A DNA stretch of 64,000 bases from assembly GCA_016806145.1 (NCBI GenBank), contig CP063166.1, positions 992,001 through 1,056,000 on the forward strand, read 5' to 3'. Below are positions 25,411-34,436 of the stretch, one piece after another; the first letter of the stretch is position 1, and each line of letters opens with the position of its first letter. The notes beneath the pieces were generated by a model. That model saw only the letters and a program-made list of their open reading frames with translations, was not told where the DNA came from and did no database searches. The position numbers and the translations under genes are program-made. The stretch comes from Variovorax paradoxus (lineage in GTDB: Bacteria; Pseudomonadota; Gammaproteobacteria; Burkholderiales; Burkholderiaceae_C).

Positions 25411-26934
25411 ATGACCGAATCCCGCACGCTCACCACCGAGAACGGCGCGCCCGTCGAGAACAACCAGCAGTCGCAGACCGCCGGCGTGAACGGCCCCGTG
25501 CTGATGCAGGACCACCACCTGATCGAGAAGCTCGCGCGCTTCGACCGCGAACGCATTCCCGAGCGCGTGGTGCATGCGCGCGGCTCGGGTGCCTTCGGCA
25601 CTTTCGAGGTGACGGCCGACGTCACGAAATGGACCAAGGCGAAGTTCCTCGGCCAGGTCGGCAAGAAGACGGAGGTGCTCGCGCGCTTCTCGACCGTCGC
25701 GCTCGAGCTCGGCTCGGCCGACACGGTGCGCGATCCGCGCGGCTTCGCGCTCAAGTTCTACACCGAGGAAGGCAACTACGACCTGGTGGGCAACAACACG
25801 CCGATCTTCTTCATCCGCGATCCGCTCAAGTTCCCCGACTTCATCCATTCGCAGAAGCGCGACCCCTACAGCCACGTGCAGGAGCCCGACAACGCCTGGG
25901 ACTTCTTCTCGCACTCGCCCGAGGCCACGCACCAGTTCACCTGGCTGTTCGGCGACCGCGGCATTCCGAGGAGCTACCGCCACATGGACGGCTTCGGCTC
26001 GCACACCTTCCAGTGGGTGAACGCGCAGGGCGAGGCCTTCTGGGTCAAGTACCACTTCAAGACCAACCAGGGCATCGAGACCTTCGTCGCGGAAGAAGCG
26101 CAGCGCGTGGGCGGCGAGAACCCGAACCACCACCACCTTGACCTGCTGCACTCGATCGAGCGCGGCGAGTTCCCGAGCTGGCGCGTGCAGGTGCAGATCA
26201 TGCCGGTGGCCGAGGCGCAGAGCTACCGCTTCAATCCCTTCGACCTGACCAAGGTCTGGTCGCACAAGGACTATCCGAAGATCGACATCGGCATCCTCAC
26301 GCTGAACCGCAACCCCGACAACTACTTCGCCGAGATCGAGCAGGCCGCGTTCAACCCGGCCAACTTCGTGCCCGGCATCGGCCCCTCGCCCGACAAGATG
26401 CTGCAGGGTCGCCTGTTCAGCTACGGCGACACGCAGCGCTACCGCCTGGGCATCAACCACACGCAACTGCCCGTGAACCGGCCGCATGCGACCACGGCAC
26501 GGAACTACGGCCGCGACGGCGCGATGCGTGGCGACGGCAACGGCGGCCGCGGCCCGAACTACGAGCCCAACAGCTTCAGCGATGCGCCCAAGCAGAGCAA
26601 CGAGCCGGTCTATGCGCCGCTGCAGATCCACGGCTGGACCGGCAGCCACCAGTGGCAGCAGCACGAGGCCGACACCGACTTCGCGCAGGCCGGCGACCTC
26701 TACCGTCTGATGGACGAGGCCGCGAAGGAGCGCCTGGTGAACAACATCGCGGGTGGCCTGGGCGCGGTCCGGCGGCAGGACATCATCGACCGCTCGGTGA
26801 GCTATTTCCGCCAGGCCGATGCCGACTACGGCGCGCGGCTCGAGAAGGCGATCAAGGCGGTGCAGGCCAGGATCAAGGGCGACGACAACAGCGTGCAGGT
26901 CGGCCAGCCCGCGCACGACGCGAGCAAGAGCTAG
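25411..26934 (+). CDS. katA: Monofunctional heme catalase (small-subunit type)
   Basis: A 507-residue catalase that breaks down hydrogen peroxide to water and oxygen. The distal histidine is His55 in VVHARGSGAFGTFEV, the distal asparagine lies in DLVGNNTPIFFIRD (128/129), and the proximal heme-ligand tyrosine is Tyr338 in RLFSYGDTQRYRLG. The length fits clade 3 small-subunit enzymes. There is no signal peptide, so it should be cytosolic. An AGGAAAA ribosome site precedes the ATG. The gene stands alone behind a hairpin and a palindromic element. The symbol follows common usage for this clade. Confidence 0.93.
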   Translation: MTESRTLTTENGAPVENNQQSQTAGVNGPVLMQDHHLIEKLARFDRERIPERVVHARGSGAFGTFEVTADVTKWTKAKFLGQVGKKTEVLARFSTVALELGSADTVRDPRGFALKFYTEEGNYDLVGNNTPIFFIRDPLKFPDFIHSQKRDPYSHVQEPDNAWDFFSHSPEATHQFTWLFGDRGIPRSYRHMDGFGSHTFQWVNAQGEAFWVKYHFKTNQGIETFVAEEAQRVGGENPNHHHLDLLHSIERGEFPSWRVQVQIMPVAEAQSYRFNPFDLTKVWSHKDYPKIDIGILTLNRNPDNYFAEIEQAAFNPANFVPGIGPSPDKMLQGRLFSYGDTQRYRLGINHTQLPVNRPHATTARNYGRDGAMRGDGNGGRGPNYEPNSFSDAPKQSNEPVYAPLQIHGWTGSHQWQQHEADTDFAQAGDLYRLMDEAAKERLVNNIAGGLGAVRRQDIIDRSVSYFRQADADYGARLEKAIKAVQARIKGDDNSVQVGQPAHDASKS

Positions 26935-26939
26935 CGAAC

Positions 26940-28001
26940 TCAGCCGGCGACCGCGACCCCCACCTTCGCGCCCGCCGCCACGATCTCGCCCCAGGTCGCA
27001 TCGTCGACCCAGATCCCGTCGCGCCGCCGCGCCGCGCGCGCCTGGCGCTCGGGCTCGCCCGCGATCTGCACCGCGTCGAAACCCTGGCCCGGCGGGCTGC
27101 GGCGCAGCCAGTCGACGAACTCGCGCGCCTCCTGATCGAAGCTGGCCTGGGTGCCTAGGCGCTCGGGATCGATCAGCACGGTGAGCATGCCGTTGATCAC
27201 GCTGCGGCTGGTGTCGGCCGGCCGGTGCCAGGTGCCGCCGCCGGTCAGCGCGCCGCCCAGCAGCTCGCAGGCCAGCGCCATGCCGTAGCCCTTGTGCTCG
27301 CCGAAGGTCATGAGCGCGCCGAACAGGCCGTTGCCCTGCGGCACCACCACCACGCCGGGGTCGTCGGTGGGCGCGCCCTTCTCGTCGATGAGGTAGCCCG
27401 GCGGCACGCGCTCGCCCTTGTTGTGGGCCACGCGCATCTTGCCCTGCGCCACGCGGCTGGTGGCGTAGTCGAGCACGAAGGGCTCGGCCCCCGCGAGCGG
27501 TATGCCGATGCAGCAGGGGTTGGTGCCGAAGCGCCCGTCGCCGCCGCCCCAGGGCGCGACCACCGGGCGCGAGAGCACGTTGACGAAGTGCATCGACACC
27601 AGCCCCTGCGAGGTCGCCATCTCGGCGAAGTGGCCGATGCGGCCCAGGTGGTGCGCATGCGCGAGCGTGAGGATGCAGCTGCCATGGCGGCGCGCGCGCT
27701 CGATGCCGAGCTCCATCGCCTGCACGCCCACCACCTGCCCGTAGCCGTGCTGGCCGTCGAGCGACAGCATGGTGCCGATGTCGAGGTTGATGCGCACCGC
27801 CGCGTTGGGATGCAGGCCGCCTTCGGCCACCGCGTCGATGTAGCGCGGCAGCATGCCCACGCCGTGCGAGTCGTGGCCGCTGAGGTTGGCCATCACGAGG
27901 TTGGCTGCGACCTGTTCGGCCTCGGCCTGCTGGCTGCCCGCCGCGCGCAGGATGCTCGCGACGGTGGATTGCAGGCTCTCGGCCTGCAGTGTTCTCGGCA
28001 T
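26940..28001 (-). CDS. Ldh/YbiC-family NAD(P)-dependent oxidoreductase
   Basis: A 353-residue protein of the malate/L-lactate/ureidoglycolate/sulfolactate dehydrogenase family, which is unrelated to classical LDH. Motifs include VMANLSGHDSHGVGMLPRY, the CILTLAHAHHLGRIGHFAEMA histidine region, and APWGGGDGRFGTNP for cofactor binding. It oxidises 2-hydroxy acids or reduces 2-keto acids. As the last gene of the leftward sugar-acid operon it could handle the 2-hydroxy acid (lactate or glycolate) released by the FAH hydrolase, or act as a reductase elsewhere in the route. It ends 5 bp from the convergent catalase gene. Confidence 0.85.
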   Translation of the reverse strand: MPRTLQAESLQSTVASILRAAGSQQAEAEQVAANLVMANLSGHDSHGVGMLPRYIDAVAEGGLHPNAAVRINLDIGTMLSLDGQHGYGQVVGVQAMELGIERARRHGSCILTLAHAHHLGRIGHFAEMATSQGLVSMHFVNVLSRPVVAPWGGGDGRFGTNPCCIGIPLAGAEPFVLDYATSRVAQGKMRVAHNKGERVPPGYLIDEKGAPTDDPGVVVVPQGNGLFGALMTFGEHKGYGMALACELLGGALTGGGTWHRPADTSRSVINGMLTVLIDPERLGTQASFDQEAREFVDWLRRSPPGQGFDAVQIAGEPERQARAARRRDGIWVDDATWGEIVAAGAKVGVAVAG

Positions 28002-28004
28002 GGT

Positions 28005-28937
28005 TCAGATTCCTTTGGCGTTCACGGTGATGGCGTAGAGCGAGCTGGTGGCGCAGACGAACAGGCGGTTGCGCTTGGGCCCGCCGAAGCAGACGTTGGC
28101 CACGCGCTCGGGCACCAGCAGCTTGCCCAGCAGCGTGCCGTCGGGGTGGTAGACATGCACGCCGTCGGCGGCGCTGGTCCAGATGCGGCCCTCGGTGTCG
28201 AGCCGGAAGCCGTCGAACAGGCCCGTGGTGCATTCGGCGAACACCTCGCCGCCACGCAGGCTCTTCTTGTCCGGGTTGACGAGAAAGCGGCGGATGTGCC
28301 GCGGCCCGTTCGCATCGTGGCTCGCGCCGGTGTCGGCGATGTAGAGCATGTGCTCGTCGGGCGAGAAGGCCAGCCCGTTGGGCTTCACGAAGTCGTCGGC
28401 CACTTGCTCGACCGCGCCACTGGCCGGGTCGATGCGATAGACATGGCAGGTCCCGATCTCGCTGTCGGCGCGCAGGCCCTCGTAGTCCGACAGGATGCCG
28501 TAGCTCGGGTCGGTGAACCACACGCCGCCGTCCGAATGCACCACCACGTCGTTCGGCGAGTTGAGCCGCCGGCCCTGCCAATGCGAGGCCAGCACGGTGA
28601 TCGAGCCGTCGTGCTCGGTGCGCACCACGCGGCGCGCCAGGTGCTCGCAGCTCACGAGCCGGCCCTGGCGGTCGACGGTGTTGCCGTTGGTGTTGTTCGC
28701 GGGTTCGCGCAGCACCGCGGCCTGGCCGTTGCGCTCGTCCCAGCGCAGCAGGCGGTCGTTCGGAATGTCGGACCACACCAGCGTGCGCAGCGCGCCGAAC
28801 CAGGCCGGGCCCTCGCACCAGCGCCCGCCGGTCCACAGCCGCTCGAGCCGCTCGGGCTTGGGCACCAGGCCCGTGAAGCGCGGGTCCAGCGTCTCGAAGC
28901 CGGTGCCTTCCAGCGCACCGAAGGGAAGCGTCGTCAT
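28005..28937 (-). CDS. SMP-30/gluconolactonase/LRE-family lactonase
   Basis: A 310-residue six-bladed propeller lactonase. The metal-binding and catalytic segments WCEGPAWF (Glu), LNSPNDVVVHSDGGVWFTDPSYG (Asn, Asp) and KPNGLAFSPDEHMLYIADTG are all present. The family hydrolyses aldonolactones to aldonates using Ca or Zn, in the cytosol or periplasm; no signal peptide is visible. It lies between the dehydratase and Ldh-family genes, which fits opening of the lactone formed by a sugar 1-dehydrogenase. Confidence 0.88.
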   Translation of the reverse strand: MTTLPFGALEGTGFETLDPRFTGLVPKPERLERLWTGGRWCEGPAWFGALRTLVWSDIPNDRLLRWDERNGQAAVLREPANNTNGNTVDRQGRLVSCEHLARRVVRTEHDGSITVLASHWQGRRLNSPNDVVVHSDGGVWFTDPSYGILSDYEGLRADSEIGTCHVYRIDPASGAVEQVADDFVKPNGLAFSPDEHMLYIADTGASHDANGPRHIRRFLVNPDKKSLRGGEVFAECTTGLFDGFRLDTEGRIWTSAADGVHVYHPDGTLLGKLLVPERVANVCFGGPKRNRLFVCATSSLYAITVNAKGI

Positions 28938-28950
28938 CGGCCGCGCGCTC

Positions 28951-30477
28951 CTACATCACCGCGCCGACCTGCCAGGGCACGAACTCGTTCTGCCCGTAGC
29001 CGTGCTGCTCGCTCTTCGAGGGCGTGCCCGAGGCCGTGGCCAGCACCAGCTCGAAGATGCGCTGGCCCATCTCCTGGATCGAGGTCGTGCCGTCGACGAT
29101 CTCGCCGCAGTTGATGTCCATGTCCTCTTCCTGCCGCTTCCACAGCGCCGAGTTGGTCGCGAGCTTGAGCGAAGGCGAGGGCGCGCAGCCGTAGGCCGAG
29201 CCGCGGCCGGTGGTGAAGCAGATCAGGTTGGCGCCGCCGGCCACCTGGCCCGTGGCGCTCACCGGGTCGTAGCCCGGCGTGTCCATGTAGACGAAGCCGT
29301 GCGCGGTCACCGGCTCGGCGTATTCGTAGACCGCCTCGAGGTTGCTGGTGCCGCCCTTGGCCACCGCGCCCAGCGACTTCTCGAGAATAGTGGTGAGGCC
29401 GCCGGCCTTGTTGCCCGGCGAAGGGTTGTTGTTCATCTCGCCCTCGTTGATGGCCGTGTAGTGCTCCCACCACTTGATGCGGTCCACCAGCTTCTGGCCC
29501 ACCTCGCGCCGTACCGCGCGCCGCGTCAGCAGGTGCTCGGCGCCGTAGACCTCGGGCGTCTCGCTGAGGATCGCGGTGCCGCCGTGCGCCACCAGCAGGT
29601 CGACGGCCACGCCCAGCGCGGGGTTGGCGCTGATGCCCGAGTAGCCGTCGGAGCCGCCGCACTGCAGCCCGATCGTGATGTGGGCCGCGCTGCAGGGTTC
29701 GCGCGTCACGGCATTGGCGCGCGGCAGCATCTCCTCGATCAGCGCCACGCCCTTGTCGACCGTCTTGCGCGTGCCGCCCGTGTCCTGGATGTTGAAGACG
29801 CGCAGGTTCTCGCCCTCGGCGAGGTTGCCGGTCGCGAGCCAGGCGTTGATCTGGTTGGCCTCGCAGCCCAGGCCCACCACCAGCACGGCCGCGAAGTTGG
29901 CGTGCGTGGCATAGCCGGTCAGCGTGCGCTCGAGGATCTGCATGCCCGTGCCCTGCGTGTCCATGCCGCAGCCGGTGCCGTGCGTCAGCGCGATCACGCC
30001 GTCGACGTTGGGGTAGGCCGCGAGCGCCGCCGGGTTGGTCTTGCGCGAGAAGTGGTCGGCGATCGCGCGCGCGGCCGTGGCCGAGCAGTTCACGCTGGTC
30101 AGCACGCCGATGTAGTTGCGCGTGGCCACGCGGCCGTCGGCGCGCCTGATGCCCATGAAGGTGGCCTCGCGCTTCGCGGGCGCGGGCTTCACGTCGGCGC
30201 CGAAGGCGTAGTCGCGTTCGAAGTCGCCCTTGTCGGGCCCCATGTCGAGGTTGTGCACGTGCACGTGCTCGCCGGGCGCGATCGCCTTGCTCGCGAAGCC
30301 GATGATCTGGTTGTAGCGGCGCACCGGTTCGCCGGCCGCGATGGCGCGCATCGCGACCTTGTGGCCCGGCGGTATCAGGCCATGGACCTTGACGTTCTCG
30401 ACGACGGTGCCGCCGAGCAGTTGCGAGCGCGCGATGACGACGTCGTCGGCGGGGTGGAGTCTTATGTAGGGATTCAT
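28951..30477 (-). CDS. UxaA-family (altronate/galactarate-type) sugar-acid dehydratase
   Basis: A 508-residue full-length UxaA-family dehydratase. Residues 1-80 form the SAF domain (DDVVIARSQLLGGTVVENV, IAPGEHVHVHNLDMG), and the catalytic part carries RRADGRVATRNYIGVLTSVNCSATAARAI, HGTGCGMD and GLQCGGSDGYSGISANPA. The family removes water from aldonic or aldaric acids to give 2-keto-3-deoxy acids using a metal centre. Altronate is the classical substrate, but with SDR and FAH enzymes nearby a 6-deoxy-hexonate or pentonate is likely here. It follows dctM by 34 bp in the same operon. Confidence 0.88.
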   Translation of the reverse strand: MNPYIRLHPADDVVIARSQLLGGTVVENVKVHGLIPPGHKVAMRAIAAGEPVRRYNQIIGFASKAIAPGEHVHVHNLDMGPDKGDFERDYAFGADVKPAPAKREATFMGIRRADGRVATRNYIGVLTSVNCSATAARAIADHFSRKTNPAALAAYPNVDGVIALTHGTGCGMDTQGTGMQILERTLTGYATHANFAAVLVVGLGCEANQINAWLATGNLAEGENLRVFNIQDTGGTRKTVDKGVALIEEMLPRANAVTREPCSAAHITIGLQCGGSDGYSGISANPALGVAVDLLVAHGGTAILSETPEVYGAEHLLTRRAVRREVGQKLVDRIKWWEHYTAINEGEMNNNPSPGNKAGGLTTILEKSLGAVAKGGTSNLEAVYEYAEPVTAHGFVYMDTPGYDPVSATGQVAGGANLICFTTGRGSAYGCAPSPSLKLATNSALWKRQEEDMDINCGEIVDGTTSIQEMGQRIFELVLATASGTPSKSEQHGYGQNEFVPWQVGAVM

Positions 30478-30511
30478 CGTGTGGGGGCCGGCGCGGGATC
30501 GCCGGTCGGGG

Positions 30512-31906
30512 TCATTGCATGATCTTCGGCAGCCACAGCACCGTGGCGGGCCAGTAGGTGATGATGCCCAGGCTCAGCAGCAACGGCACCAGCCAGGGCA
30601 GGATCGCCATCGTCGTGCGCTCGATGCTGAGGTTGGCGATGCGCGCGAGCACGAACAGCACCATCCCCATCGGCGGATGCAGCACGCCGATCATGAGGTT
30701 GAGCACCATCACCACGCCGAAGTGCACCGGGTCGATGCCGAGCTGGTTCGAGATCGGCAGCAGGATCGGCACCAGGATCGTGATCGCGGCCGTGGTCTCG
30801 AGGAAGCAGCCGACGAACAGCATCAGCAGGTTCGCGAGCAGCAGGAAGACCCAGGCCTCCTTCGTGAAGTTGAGCACCCAGCTCGCGATGTCGGCCGTGA
30901 CGCCGGTGGCGGTCAGCATCCAGCCGAAGATCGAGGCCGCCGCCACGATGAAGAGCACGGTCGAGGTCGATTCCACCGTCTCGAGGCAGACCTTGACGAA
31001 CATCTTCCACTTGAGCGTGCGATACCAGAAGAAGCCCAGCACCATCGCCCACACGCAGGCCGCGATCGCGCCCTCGGTGGCGGTGAACAGGCCGGTCGCC
31101 ATGCCGCCGATCAGCAGCACCGGCGTCATGATCGGCAGCACCGCCTCGAACCGGAAGACCTTGTCGGCCACGAACAGGATCGCCAGCGCGATCAGCACCG
31201 CGGGCTGCGCGGGCGCGCCGAACTTGTCGACCGCGAACCACAGCAGCGTGGGCCACAGGCACACCACCAGCAGCTCGACCAGCGCCTTCATGAGCCGCGG
31301 CCACTGGAACTTCACGTCCGCGCCCCAGCCGTTCTTGTGCGCGTAGTAGGCCACCGTGAGCATCATCAGCAGGGTCATGATCAGGCCCGGCATCAGGCCC
31401 GCGATGAACAGCGCGCCCACCGACACGTTGGCCATCATCCCGTAGATCACGAACGGCAGGCTCGGCGGAATGATCGGGCCCAGCGTGGCCGAGGCCGCGG
31501 TCACGCCGACCGCGAACTCGGTCGAGTAGCCGTGTTCCTTCATGGCCTTGATCTCGATCGTGCCCAGGCCGGCCGCGTCCGCGATCGCGGTGCCGCTCAT
31601 GCCCGAGAAGATCACCGAGCCGAGGATGTTGACGTGGCCCAGCCCGCCCTTGAGCCAGCCCACCAGCGCGAGCGCGAAGTTGTAGATGCGGTTGGTGATG
31701 CCGGCGTTGTTCATCAGGTTGCCGGCGAGGATGAAGAAGGGAACGGCCAGGAGCGGGAAACTGTCGACGCCGCTCACCATGCGGTGGATGACGACGAAGC
31801 CCGGCAGGTTGCCGCTCCAGAGGATGTAGACCAGCGAGGCGCCGGCCATGGCCACGGCGACCGGGATACCGGCGCTCATGAACAGCAGAAAGACGATCTT
31901 CAGCAT
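30512..31906 (-). CDS. dctM: TRAP transporter large permease (DctM)
   Basis: A 464-residue DctM subunit that catalyses Na-coupled uptake of an organic acid. The expected blocks are present (VIFSGMSGTAIADAAGLGTIEIKAM, SATLGPIIPPSLPFVIYG, ATEGAIAACVWAM, ILVPILLPISNQLGIDPVHFG). It is 30-40 residues longer than usual; the extra stretch lies between VKFQWPRLMKALVELL and PIMTPVLLIGG and adds a hydrophobic segment. It follows the small permease by 21 bp. Confidence 0.93.
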   Translation of the reverse strand: MLKIVFLLFMSAGIPVAVAMAGASLVYILWSGNLPGFVVIHRMVSGVDSFPLLAVPFFILAGNLMNNAGITNRIYNFALALVGWLKGGLGHVNILGSVIFSGMSGTAIADAAGLGTIEIKAMKEHGYSTEFAVGVTAASATLGPIIPPSLPFVIYGMMANVSVGALFIAGLMPGLIMTLLMMLTVAYYAHKNGWGADVKFQWPRLMKALVELLVVCLWPTLLWFAVDKFGAPAQPAVLIALAILFVADKVFRFEAVLPIMTPVLLIGGMATGLFTATEGAIAACVWAMVLGFFWYRTLKWKMFVKVCLETVESTSTVLFIVAAASIFGWMLTATGVTADIASWVLNFTKEAWVFLLLANLLMLFVGCFLETTAAITILVPILLPISNQLGIDPVHFGVVMVLNLMIGVLHPPMGMVLFVLARIANLSIERTTMAILPWLVPLLLSLGIITYWPATVLWLPKIMQ

Positions 31907-31927
31907 GTCGTGGGAATGGTTCTGACC

Positions 31928-32485
31928 TCAGCGGTCGTCGATCGTGGATTCGGGCCGTTCGAGCACGCAGTAGCCGCGGCGCCAGTGCACCACGCTGACC
32001 TGCACCGAGCGGACCAGCATGGCGGCGAAGCCCAGCAGGCAGACGCCGTAGACGATGTTCATCGGCAGGTCGACGATGGTCATGCTGGCGTTGTTGCCGA
32101 TCTTGATCATCATCTGCACCGTCATCACCACCGCGGCCGCGAAGAAGGCGGTGCGCAGCACGTCGACCAGCAGGCCCAGCGCGCGGCCCACCTTGAGCGG
32201 CAGGTGGCGGTAGAAGAAGTCGACCTGGATGTGGTTGTTGCGCGCCACGCCGATCGCGGCGCCGACGAACACCGTGCCCACGAGCAGGTAGCGCGCGATC
32301 TCCTCGGTCCAGGAGGCCGAGTCGTTCAGCACGTAGCGCGTGATGAACTGGTAGAGGACGGTCAGTCCCAGCACCCAGAACAGGCCCAGCGCGACCCAGC
32401 CCTCGATCGTGGTGCCGGACAGGTCGACGGCCTCGTCGGTGACGTGGAACTCGCCGTCGTCGCCCAGCAGCTTTTCATCGCTCAT
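31928..32485 (-). CDS. dctQ: TRAP transporter small permease (DctQ)
   Basis: A 185-residue DctQ subunit with four predicted helices and the family motif SWTEEIARYLLVGTVFVGAAIGVARNNHIQVDFF, here present in pieces such as WTEEIARYLL and NNHIQVDFFYRHLP. The N-terminal 25 residues are acidic (GDDGEFHVTDEAVDL). It forms the membrane complex with DctM. A 10-bp perfect hairpin separates it from the upstream binding-protein gene. Confidence 0.9.
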   Translation of the reverse strand: MSDEKLLGDDGEFHVTDEAVDLSGTTIEGWVALGLFWVLGLTVLYQFITRYVLNDSASWTEEIARYLLVGTVFVGAAIGVARNNHIQVDFFYRHLPLKVGRALGLLVDVLRTAFFAAAVVMTVQMMIKIGNNASMTIVDLPMNIVYGVCLLGFAAMLVRSVQVSVVHWRRGYCVLERPESTIDDR

Positions 32486-32510
32486 CGTGTCTCCTCGTTG
32501 TCGTGCAAGG

Positions 32511-32535
32511 GCGGCCGGCCATGACGGCCGGCCGC
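32511..32535. repeat. Strong intercistronic hairpin between dctP and dctQ
   Basis: GCGGCCGGCC pairs perfectly with GGCCGGCCGC around a 5-base loop (32521-32525). It lies in the 58-bp gap between the end of the binding-protein gene and the small permease gene, read leftward. Such hairpins often protect the upstream mRNA and raise binding-protein output over permease. Confidence 0.7.
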
Positions 32536-32543
32536 GCGCGGCT

Positions 32544-33554
32544 TCACTGGATGGCGATGATCCGGTCGTAGTCCTGCTGGCGGTAGCCGTGGTCGGTCGG
32601 CTTGGTGTTCTTGAGCACGGCCTCGCGGAACGCGTTCTTGTCGACCACGATCACGTTGTTGCCCTTCTTCTTGAACTCCTCCACCAGCCGGGCCTCGGAG
32701 GCGATGATCTCGCGGCCGGTCTTCTCGGCCGCTTCCTGCATCACGTCGCTGAACATCTTCTTCTCGTCGGCGCTGAGCTTGCCCCAGAGCTGGCCCGAGA
32801 CCACGGTCAGCAGCGAGTCGACGATGTGGCCGGTCAGCGAGATGTTCTTCTGCACCTCGAAGAACTTCTTCGCCTCGATGGTGGGCAGCGGGTTCTCCTG
32901 CGCGTCGACCGTGCCGCTCTGCAACGCGAGGTAGACCTCGGCGAAGGCGATCGGCGTGGCATTGGCGCCCAGCGACTTGGGGAAGGCCAGGTAGGCCGGC
33001 GCGTCGGGCACGCGGATCTTCAGGCCCTTCATGTCTTCCGGCTTGGCCACCGGCCGCGCCGCGCTCGAGGTCACGTGGCGCGCGCCGTAGTAGTTGAGCG
33101 CCGTGATGTGGTTGCCGGTCTTGTCGTCGTAGCCCTTGGCGAGCTCCCTGAACACGTCGCTCTTGGCGTACTTGAGCTGGTGCTCGGCGTCGCGGAAGAT
33201 GAACGGGAAGTAGGTGATGGCCAGCGGCTTGTAGCTGTTGCCCGCGAAGCTCGCGCCGGTCAGCACGATGTCGACCGTGCCGAGCGTCAGGCCCTGGTTG
33301 ATGTCGGCTTCCTTGCCGAGGCTGGAGGCCGGGAAGACCTGGATGTCGTACTTGCCGTTGCTGCGCTTCTTGATCTCCTCGGCGGCCCACACCGAGTACT
33401 TGTGGAAGGGCTCCGAGGTCTCGTAGACGTGGGCCCACTTGAGCTTGGTCTGGGCCGAGGCGAGGCCCGACACGCCGAGCGCGCCGGCCGCGAGGGCGCA
33501 GGCGGCCAGGGCCTTGAGGGCGGTGCGCTTGCTGTTCTTGCTGTCTCTGATCAT
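32544..33554 (-). CDS. dctP: TRAP transporter periplasmic substrate-binding protein (DctP)
   Basis: A 336-residue extracytoplasmic binding protein. The first 35 residues are a Sec signal (basic start, hydrophobic ALAACALAAGALGVSGLAS, cleavage near ASAQ). KWAHVYETSEPFHKYSVWAA and GLKIRVPDAPAYLAFPKSLG follow the DctP pattern; the Arg in KIRV binds the ligand carboxylate in the family. The ligand is therefore an organic or sugar acid. It is the first transporter gene after the FadR-type regulator, with a 55-bp gap. Confidence 0.93.
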   Translation of the reverse strand: MIRDSKNSKRTALKALAACALAAGALGVSGLASAQTKLKWAHVYETSEPFHKYSVWAAEEIKKRSNGKYDIQVFPASSLGKEADINQGLTLGTVDIVLTGASFAGNSYKPLAITYFPFIFRDAEHQLKYAKSDVFRELAKGYDDKTGNHITALNYYGARHVTSSAARPVAKPEDMKGLKIRVPDAPAYLAFPKSLGANATPIAFAEVYLALQSGTVDAQENPLPTIEAKKFFEVQKNISLTGHIVDSLLTVVSGQLWGKLSADEKKMFSDVMQEAAEKTGREIIASEARLVEEFKKKGNNVIVVDKNAFREAVLKNTKPTDHGYRQQDYDRIIAIQ

Positions 33555-33609
33555 GTGGCTTGTCTCCGTTGTATTCGTTGGGGCAGTTGGCAGGAATGCT
33601 GGCGAGGTG

Positions 33610-34317
33610 TCAGGAAGGCTTCGCGCGTCGCCAGCTCGCGCTGAATCGCTGATGGGACTTGTCCATGTGCTCGTGCATCGCGGCGCGCGCGGCCTCGGCG
33701 TCGCGCGCGGCCACCGCGTCGCGGATCGCCTCGTGCTCGGCGATGGCCGAGCGCCACGAGGACACCGTCTCGAAGTAGCCGCCCAGGCGCGTGAAGATCG
33801 GGCCCTTGCGCGAGTCCCAGAAGTTCTGCACCGTCTCGATCAGCACCGCGTTGCCGCTGGCGCCGACGATCGCGAGGTGGAAGGCACGGTCGCCCTCGAG
33901 CGGCATCACCGTGCGGTCGGCCAGTTCGCGCATGACCTCGATGGCGCGCGTCATCGCGTCGACGTCCTTGCGCTTGCCCGTCTGCGCCGCGATGGCCGCG
34001 GTCTCGCCCTCGATCACGCGGCGCGCGCGGATCAGCTCGAGCGGCCCCCATTCGGTGGGCGCCACCGGCGCGCTCGCGCGGTGCGAGCGGTCGAGCACGT
34101 AGACGCCCGAGCCCGTGCGCACCTCGACCCAGCCCTCGACCTCGAGCGCGATCAGCGCCTCGCGCACCGAGGGGCGGCTCACGCCGAGCTGCTTGGCCAG
34201 GTCGCGCTCGGCCGGCAGGCGCGCGCCCACGGCGAACTCGCCCTGGCCGATCAGCGCACGCAGCTGGTCGGCGATCTGGCGATAGAGGCGTTGGGGTTCG
34301 ACGGTCTGCAGCGGCAC
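33610..34317 (-). CDS. FadR-subfamily GntR transcriptional regulator
   Basis: A 235-residue regulator with an N-terminal winged helix (LYRQIADQLRALI, LPAERDLAKQLGVSRPSVREALIALEVEG) and a C-terminal FCD domain with metal-ligand candidates (Asp/His in GDRAFHLAIVGASGNAV, then EHEAIRDAV and MHEHMDKSHQRF). FCD regulators of this type are repressors released by sugar acids. I chose the GTG at 34317 (VPLQTVEPQRLY); there is no strong ribosome site, and the frame stays open upstream through the operator. It probably controls both its own leftward operon and the divergent SDR genes. Confidence 0.88.
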   Translation of the reverse strand: MPLQTVEPQRLYRQIADQLRALIGQGEFAVGARLPAERDLAKQLGVSRPSVREALIALEVEGWVEVRTGSGVYVLDRSHRASAPVAPTEWGPLELIRARRVIEGETAAIAAQTGKRKDVDAMTRAIEVMRELADRTVMPLEGDRAFHLAIVGASGNAVLIETVQNFWDSRKGPIFTRLGGYFETVSSWRSAIAEHEAIRDAVAARDAEAARAAMHEHMDKSHQRFSASWRRAKPS

Positions 34318-34346
34318 GGAGACGAGAAGGCGAGTGGGTTTAAGGG

Positions 34347-34385
34347 TTGTCCTGAATTGGACAAGTGGTAAGGCCAATTCAGAAT
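34347..34385. promoter_or_regulatory. Divergent operator/promoter for the sugar-acid operons
   Basis: Two interlocking perfect palindromes lie between the divergent regulator and SDR genes. CTGAATTGG (34352-34360) is inverted as CCAATTCAG (34374-34382) over 13 bp, and TTGTCC (34347-34352) is inverted as GGACAA (34359-34364) over 6 bp. TTGGAC at 34357-34362 and CAGAAT at 34380-34385 form a 17-bp-spaced promoter for the rightward genes. The TTGTCC complement could be the leftward -35. Repressor binding here would block both directions. Confidence 0.7.
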
Positions 34386-34436
34386 ACGATGCGCGGCCCG
34401 TGCCACCCATCGGGCCAAACCCGAATCGGAGACACC

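Noticed and set aside
25324..28836. Long leftward open frame spanning catalase, Ldh-family and lactonase genes
   Set aside because: It crosses three clear genes in another frame and looks like codon-bias shadow rather than a giant protein.
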